This document shows positions 58,342 through 64,000 of a DNA stretch of 64,000 nucleotides, in pieces. The notes beneath the pieces were generated by a model that saw only the letters and a list, made by a program, of their open reading frames with translations, was not told the origin of the DNA and searched no databases. Positions within the stretch are counted from its first letter, which is position 1; each line of letters begins with the position of its first letter. The stretch is from Casuarius casuarius. Its lineage: Eukaryota > Chordata > Aves > Casuariiformes > Casuariidae. The stretch is from positions 409,304 through 473,303 of the forward strand of contig PTFA01000413.1 of assembly GCA_003342895.1 (NCBI GenBank), given 5' to 3'. A program made the translations under genes and the position numbers.

Positions 58342-58432
58342 ATGTCACTTTATTTATTTATGTAAATTTGTGTATGCACAAATATATACAACATGCCCAG
58401 AAACAAGCAGGCGTGCATGCGTGACAGCTCTA

Positions 58433-58513
58433 GGGCCTGGATTTTCAAAGGAGCCTTTGAGAATTCGCTGGGAGATGGGTGCCTAGTTAAAATGCATCGC
58501 CTTCCTGCCTTTG
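58433..58513. mobile_element. Second palindromic MITE-like fragment nearby
   Basis: GGGCCTGGATTTTCAAAGGA opens the segment, followed by GATGGGTGCCTAGTTAAAAT. This resembles a related reptile/bird repeat starting 'GGGCCAGATTTTCAAAGG' with 'GTGCCTA' inside. It lies about 90 bp after the element at 58249 and shares its opening 'GGGC-TGGATTTTC'. Confidence 0.5.
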
Positions 58514-58915
58514 GCATACCTTAAACCTGCAGCTCAATTAATACCACAACATGACTACAGGGCAGCAGTATAATTCAGTAAAACCCACATGAAGCAAGCC
58601 AGGCAAATTAGCTTTCGTTTCACCAGCCCTACCTTTCCCATTCCTAATTTCCAAATGTGGAAGGAAAACACCAAATGAATGCCACGTCCCTAAAACACTG
58701 CCCTTGGTGGGTGCTCTCTGGGTTGTCCGGGGAGCCGTCTCTGGTTGTGGGCTTACGTAATGCTTGCGGCAAAAGGGGACTGATGTTTGCTGGGACTTCA
58801 CTGTGTGGTTGCATTAGTGTAGGACAAGTATAGGTAGGTAAAAGAACACTTTTGGGTATGTGACAGCAGTAAAACCATAGCAGAAACACTGCTTTATCCC
58901 TATTCGGTATATGGC

Positions 58916-58942
58916 AAAAAAAAGAAAAAAGAAAGAAAAAAG
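58916..58942. repeat. A-rich purine tract
   Basis: Runs of A broken by single G over 27 bp. Confidence 0.9.
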
Positions 58943-59854
58943 GCAGCCCTTGGTTTAGGATTCCCCAGAATCTTGTTGTTTATCTACATTTACAAAGAGA
59001 AAATCTCGCATCCTGGAAAATGATTTACCAGACCAGTAGTTTTTAGGGAATTACATAATGCAGTTTTCATTCGAGTCTTGGTCATGGAAGGAGGAGGGCA
59101 CCGGAGTTCGGTGCCCAACATCTCTGCTTTATCTGATACGTGTGCTCTGAACAGCCCGCCGCGCAGCAAGTGGAACGCGTTTGCCAGGGAGGCTTTTACA
59201 CCGCCGTGAATTATGAATATTTTGCTACCCAGAATGTAGTTGACAGGTAGTTTGGAAAAAAGTGTAGAAAATTGTAATTTTTGCTCTCCGAAGACTGTTG
59301 TGGGGAGGAAGGGATTTGAACTCCAGTTTTTCCAAGCCTGGGCGAGAGCCAAGTTAGTTTGTAAACCTTGAACAGAATTGCTTTTCCAGCAGCTGAATTT
59401 TAAAAGAAAGTGACTGCAAGTACATGTTGCAAGACATGCGATCTCTCTCGGCTTCTGCCTTCCTTAAGAAGGGCTAACAGCATTGGCCCCATAGGGAATG
59501 TAGGAGAGGATTTTTAATTTGTGTCCTGCTCAGATTTAGTAGCAAACGGGTATTGAATCGGTCCTCCTGAGCCAGAAATCTGGGTATGCGGTGAAACAGG
59601 CAGGTGGCTGGGAGCTGGTGCCTCTGGCTGAGATGTGTGGGACCTCTGAGAAAGGATGAGAGCCTGGCTCACGGTTAGGGCCAAACACTGAGTCCTCTGT
59701 CAGCGTCAGCGTGCTCCTTCCTCCGCGAGCTGCGCTGTGAAATCGGAAGGAGCGAAGCCCAAACCCCTCTCGTGTCCAAAACCGGCCAGGCCTGCTGCAG
59801 CGCTCTCCCTTGGGCTTTCCGATGGTACTGACAGTGGAAAATGAATTTTTAATT

Positions 59855-59868
59855 AAAAAAAAAAAAAA
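59855..59868. repeat. Poly(A) run, 14 nt
   Basis: Fourteen consecutive A preceded by TTTTTAATT. No adjacent retroposon body recognised. Confidence 0.9.
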
Positions 59869-60039
59869 GGTATTAACACATACTTTACATCAAAGCAACC
59901 GGTCTCTAATGTAGCTAGCCTAGGATGCTGGCCCCTGCCAAGGTCCTGGACAAACACGTTTCACCACTGTGATCATAAGAGGCTGTAGTATCTTTCAGAC
60001 AAGCTCATTCCTTAGACTTAATTAAAACCTAGTTCACTC

Positions 60040-60600
60040 CTTTATTCAATTTATGAGGCCTAGCCAGTAGGATTAAGCGATTACAGGCAAAAAGCCCCAT
60101 TTGTGAAACACTCATAAGCTCAAGCTGCTAGACTGCTCAGTTGTACTCCATTAAATTAATAAGGAATGAATAGACTGATCCATTATGAATAAAGCTGTGG
60201 GGAGCCTCAGCATTGCCTCAGACTCTCTGCACACTCCTTGGAGAACATTTGTGCAAAATGATTATGTTCATATTCATTCGATTGGAATTCTATAAAAGTG
60301 GAATGCATAAATTACTCTAAAGATGGGGAGTTTATCTTAAACATTAACTATGTGTGTGAATTAATAAGACTATTATAAAACCATTAGCATTCGGTGTATT
60401 TACCTACGTATGCTGCATACCTAAACTAAATTCAACAATTGTTCCTAATTGCTCTTCTTGTTGTGTGATCAAGCTGTGGTTCATTTTCCCTTGTAGTCAC
60501 AATATTTATGAATTACAGTTTTTCTGTTAAAACTTCCGAATCCTTTTTGTCCCCCTCCAGCTTTACATTTGCTCCTATAGGTTTTCAGAATATAATAAAA
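60040..60600. promoter_or_regulatory. Candidate conserved non-coding element
   Basis: A long repeat-free AT-rich block dense in homeodomain, POU and bZIP-like words: CCATTAAATTAATAAGG, TCCATTATGAATAAAG, TTGTGCAAAATGATTATG, GGAATGCATAAATTACTC, AACAATTGTTCC and ATTTATGAATTACAG. CpG is very low. Of all blocks here this has the most CNE-like texture after 18830-19530, but no cross-species comparison was possible. Confidence 0.35.
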
Positions 60601-61211
60601 CAGTGAGCTGTTAACACATTGGGAAGTGGAAGATCAGCAGATACTTACAGATGTGCTAGAATATAACATCAGATAGCACCTGTGAGCATATATGCCATCA
60701 GCCAACCCTGCGTCTTTTGTAGATTATTAGACCAGAAAAGACGGTAGCGACTTCTGGATTAGTCTCCGCTGAATCTACTGCTGAGGGCTGAAGCCAAAAA
60801 GCCTGTGTTATTAGGACTGCTTCGCGGCGATGGCACTGAAATGGCAAGGAGGGGTACCTAGGCAGGGTGTTATTCTCAGTGCTAGTCCTGAGCAGTGCAA
60901 GGAAGCTACGTGTTAGCGTAGGTTAGCCGGCACATCTGACCTTCATTGTTCCCCGTGGAAACAGTGACAGTCTATTAGTCCTCTGCGAGGGTTATCACTG
61001 TCTCACAGCAGCGCTGGAAATCCCCCAGGACGCTCCTGGAACAACAGTAATTCAGAAGGAGTTCACACAACGTGAGAGCTCTGCGAAATGTTTGCAACAA
61101 ATCTTGCCCGGGTTGAGAGGGGATCGTTCTGAACTCAGCCGTGGTGGAGAGGAGACACTAACCTTTCAGGCGGGTCTGACCAGGTGGGAGTTCTGCGCCA
61201 GGAAAATCATA
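60601..61211. other. Unique non-coding sequence
   Basis: No gene or repeat recognised. Confidence 0.5.
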
Positions 61212-61265
61212 CTAGTTTTGTTGAAGTCAAAGAGTCACATAGATAAAAGCAGGTGGAAATTAGGC
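61212..61265. mobile_element. Possible palindromic MITE-like fragment
   Basis: AGTTTTGTTGAAGTCAAAGA, GTCACATAGATAAAAGCAGG and TGGAAATTAGGC resemble one half of the reptile/bird palindrome 'AGCTCCATTGAAGTCAATGGAGCTACACTGATTTACACCAGCTGAGAATTTGGCC'. The other half is not recognisable. Confidence 0.4.
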
Positions 61266-64000
61266 TTTGAACTTAATCTTGCTCCTGAGGAAGAATATCA
61301 ACCTCAAAATCTGAATTTTAAAGAGAAAGAAAGGATTAAAACTGGGAAAATTGTAGGGGCTAAAAGTCACAAACATATTTTTCAGCTGAGCTCTTAGGAA
61401 ATGAAAGGAGTGAATTTTTAAGACACTTTGTAGAAAGTAATAGTTGAATCAAAGTAGGATTGCATTTGTTGCAGAAGTGATACAGCGTGCTGTGAATAAG
61501 TAAATCTCTGGAAGGTTTCAACACGTCGGGTGGCTGCTCAAGTCTTCTCATGGATGTAGGTCAGTAATCAAGGGGTAGGAGTAAAGGAGCTCTTAGATGC
61601 GCCGGTGGATTTCTTAGAATTGGTCTTCTAACCTTTGATTACCCTGTCCTTTCCAACATGTTATACCTTCCAAATAGTCATAGAGTCTGGCCTGTAGCAT
61701 ACGCTGGTGTTTTCTGTCCTGGTCTAAAAAGGAGCAGAGCCTGTTCGTACTCGGGCAGGAGCAGGATCCCGTTCGCAGGCGTGCTGAGCCAGGCGCCCTC
61801 GGAGGGCTCCGGAGTTAAGGAGAGAGACAGCGTGGACTATGTTCGGGGCAACGTCTACTTGCTGCTCTGTAGATCTTTTGATTAGGAGGCATATCTCAAG
61901 ACACAGAGTTACTTGATGTCACTAGGGCCCCTGGATGGCTTAATCCAGGCTTGATAGAAAGGATTAATAAATGAATTCTTGACTGAGCCTGCCTGCGAAG
62001 TCTGTGTTGGAGAAAGGCTTATTCTTTGGCCCAGCTCCAAAAGAAACTAATCATCGTGAACTTCATGCAGATTTACGATTATTCTTTCTATAGAAAGGGT
62101 TAGGCCAGCGCTCTCTGGCAGTAATGAAAAGGCTGCAGAAAAGGAGAAAGCCAAACATGCGTAGAACAAACATTGTATATAGATTTGTTTCCTTGAAACC
62201 CTTCCCTTGGATTTTCTACATTTTCACGGAAAACTGATGCAAGGGTGCTATGACGGATTAAAACAGATAGTATCATGGCACTCATCTTAACTCCAAGAGA
62301 CAGAAATATCATACAGCCTTATTTTTTCAAGAGAGATGATATCGCTAAATGAAGTGATAAGAAAGAAAGTTACTGTGATAGTATGAAATATGTCCACTGG
62401 CTGCCTTCAACATAGTAATCTTTTATGTTCAAACTATTACTCAAAGTACAGATTAGTCAAATGCTGTTCTTCTGTGATGCTCTTGTTCGATGATCTTTGG
62501 AAGTTTGTAGAAGTCAGTGAAAAGAATTCTGTCATTTCTGATTGTTCCTTACAAAACTGGTAGTAAGATATCTATTATACTAAATCTTAGTGCAGTCATA
62601 TATGCTCCTATTGGAAATACAGTGCTATAGCAGGGGTTTAAAAAGTCCTCTTTAATAACGGAATTTCTAATAAGCACTTAGCTTTTAGAGTGTACAGAAA
62701 AAAATCAAAAGCTGTAGCCTGCTCATCCCGGTTTGGGATTGCTTTTATATATATATTTATTTATTATTTTATAGAAAGAGGGTCAAAAATGGTTGTTTAG
62801 TCTGTTTCCAGCACAGGGTTTGTAGATCTTCGTGGATTTGTTATGTTATCTCCTACTCACAGGATCTTGTTAAACAAGGCTGTGGAGCATTCGTTAAAAG
62901 GAAAAACAAGGCTCTTTCCCAGCGATCTTCCTTGGTCTCGAGATAGCTGTTTGCTCTTTTCTTTTAATGCTGAATTTTTGATATTAAAACATGATTTTCT
63001 TGCCTTTTATGCAGAAGGGACCTAATGCATGGACAGAGCTAATACAGGGCTGTAGAACTCTTTCATTTCATAAGGCAACAGACCGATGGTCAGTGAGATC
63101 CAGTATCTATCCCAGAAGCAGATTAAAATCGCTTGGCCGGCCAGGCAGTGCAAGATGGCAACAGTTCTCCTGCGATCCTTGTGAGTGATTAGTGTATTTC
63201 TGGTACCACAGGGCTCATTAATCCTTGTGACTCAAACAAAATAGTGTAACCACAGATGTTACTACTTTGCAGCTCCTGCATTATTTGGATCTCATTGATG
63301 TGGGACGTGGTTTATGCGCTAGATGGTGTGTGGTGTGTGAATGGGTATGTACGAGGGCTGCGTAGGGGCCGACTTCACTGTGTGTGTTTGCAGTAAGGGC
63401 GAGTGTAAAACTCAGGAGAGTTGCGGAGCTGCTTGCTTCTCCCAGCCTTGCCGTGGAGGCAGAACGGGGTACGTGGTTAAAGCGCAGCAGCCGGAGACAG
63501 TATGTTATTGGTGATGGGGTTCCAATTTACTGGAAGACGTCTTGGTTCATGCCAGTGGGGCCATCCTCAGGGCACCAGGCCACCCTTTTCTTCTGGAAAA
63601 GCCCTTGCCCAGAGGTTGATGGTGACCTTTCATTCTGTATGGTCAAGCACAGAGTATCTGTAGCAGTGTTGGACAATACCGGGTGGAGGGGACACTTCCT
63701 CCTGCGTCACAGCGTCGGGGAGTGGGGACCTATCAGGAGGAGACGGTCAGGCCTCCCAGCCTTGTTTTCAGGGAGATGCTATGATGACATGTCCTCTAGA
63801 AACACCCGGCTCCTCCATGCTGCTTGGGTGCCCTCTCTCAAGCAGTCACCTCTGTGCTAATAACTGTGGCAGGCCTTCAGGTCTCAGCTGTGTGTGACTG
63901 AAAGGGCAAAGAGCAACTTAACCCCGGTCCTTGGCCATAGGCAGTGAATACTTCGTGGTAGTACTGGTGATCCCAGTCTGAATGTAATTTCTCCTTGACA
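61266..64000. other. Unique non-coding sequence
   Basis: No gene recognised. The 158-codon plus frame at 63384-63860 lies in mildly GC-rich sequence and has no recognisable domain, signal peptide or repeat. An AT simple repeat lies at 62745. A weak palindromic-repeat-like stretch (GTAGAAGTCAGTGAAAAGAA near 62507) cannot be extended. Confidence 0.5.
62745..62775. repeat. TA/TTTA simple repeat
   Basis: TATATATATATTTATTTATT runs into ATTTTATAG. It is AT-only low-complexity sequence. Confidence 0.9.

Larger units (their letters stand above)
58514..60039. other. Unique non-coding sequence
   Basis: No gene recognised. The part 59190-59260 (GTGAATTATGAATATTTTGC) has CNE-like texture. The 120-codon minus frame at 58990-59352 has no known domain. 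Confidence 0.5.
1..64000. other. Non-coding vertebrate (probably avian) DNA, no gene found
   Basis: No open frame in either strand exceeds about 160 codons, and none of the translations resembles a protein family I recognise or shows an obvious chain of exons. Stop codons are spread as in non-coding DNA. Recognisable repeats are few and old (CR1 LINE ends, L2/MIR-like tails, short palindromic elements). That repeat set and low density fit a bird best. The window could equally be intergenic or lie inside one long intron; the sequence alone cannot separate these. Confidence 0.8.

Noticed and set aside
63384..63860. 158-codon frame on the plus strand
   Set aside because: Composition-driven open stretch; the peptide resembles no family I know and no splice-site pattern or neighbouring exon supports it.
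1..64000. CRISPR arrays, operons, tRNA, rRNA, snRNA, known miRNA seeds, LTR retroviruses
   Set aside because: I looked for regular spacer repeats, tRNA boxes, U6/7SL/Y RNA starts, common miRNA sequences and LTR-type ends by eye and found none. A Rfam/tRNAscan search would be needed to exclude weak cases.

Overview
This window looks like non-coding DNA from a large vertebrate chromosome, most probably a bird. The evidence is moderate-to-low GC, scattered GC/CpG-rich pockets, CA/TG and AAT microsatellites, and very few interspersed repeats. The repeats I can recognise are old and decayed: CR1 LINE 3' ends, L2/MIR-type tails ending in the 'CTGTGCCTCAGTTTC' block, and short palindromic elements of the 'CCATTGACTTCAATGG' type familiar from turtle, crocodilian and bird DNA. 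I see no mammalian repeats (Alu, B1, L1) and no young CR1 copy or LTR element. The bird assignment is inference; a crocodilian or turtle would usually carry many more repeats.

I find no protein-coding gene. The longest open frames are about 145-160 codons, occur on both strands, resemble no family I know, and are of the size expected by chance. I also see no tRNA, rRNA, snRNA, CRISPR array, prokaryotic operon or viral gene. The window is best read as a gene desert or the inside of a very long intron.

Layout. 1-18 kb: unique sequence with several palindromic elements (4.3, 11.0, 12.5 kb), L2/MIR-like and related fragments (3.8, 5.0 kb) and a CR1 3' end (13.7 kb). 18.4-21.2 kb: a short CpG-rich pocket (18.4-18.7 kb) beside a long AT-rich stretch that looks like a conserved non-coding element, then a second GC-rich pocket (19.95 kb) and a third CNE-like block. 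24.4-25.2 kb: a palindromic fragment, an alternating purine-pyrimidine tract and a degenerate four-copy tandem array of about 80 bp units, three of which carry TGATTTAT. 28.0 kb: a pure (AC)32 microsatellite. 30-34 kb: a CR1 3' end, a palindromic element, a well-preserved L2/MIR-like tail joined to a CNE-like block, and a CpG pocket at 33.7 kb. 34-54 kb: mostly unremarkable sequence with decayed repeats, a 23-nt poly(A) run and small hairpins. 54-61 kb: a 19-bp palindrome, candidate CNEs at 55.7-56.2 and 60.0-60.6 kb, and two palindromic elements at 58.2-58.5 kb.

If the window has a function it is probably regulatory (distal enhancers of a developmental gene outside it). That is inference; a multi-species alignment would decide it. 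I did not find a convincing undescribed biological system. The two most unusual structures are the 80-bp degenerate tandem array at 24.9-25.2 kb and the near-perfect inverted repeats, especially 4286-4376 and 54369-54387.
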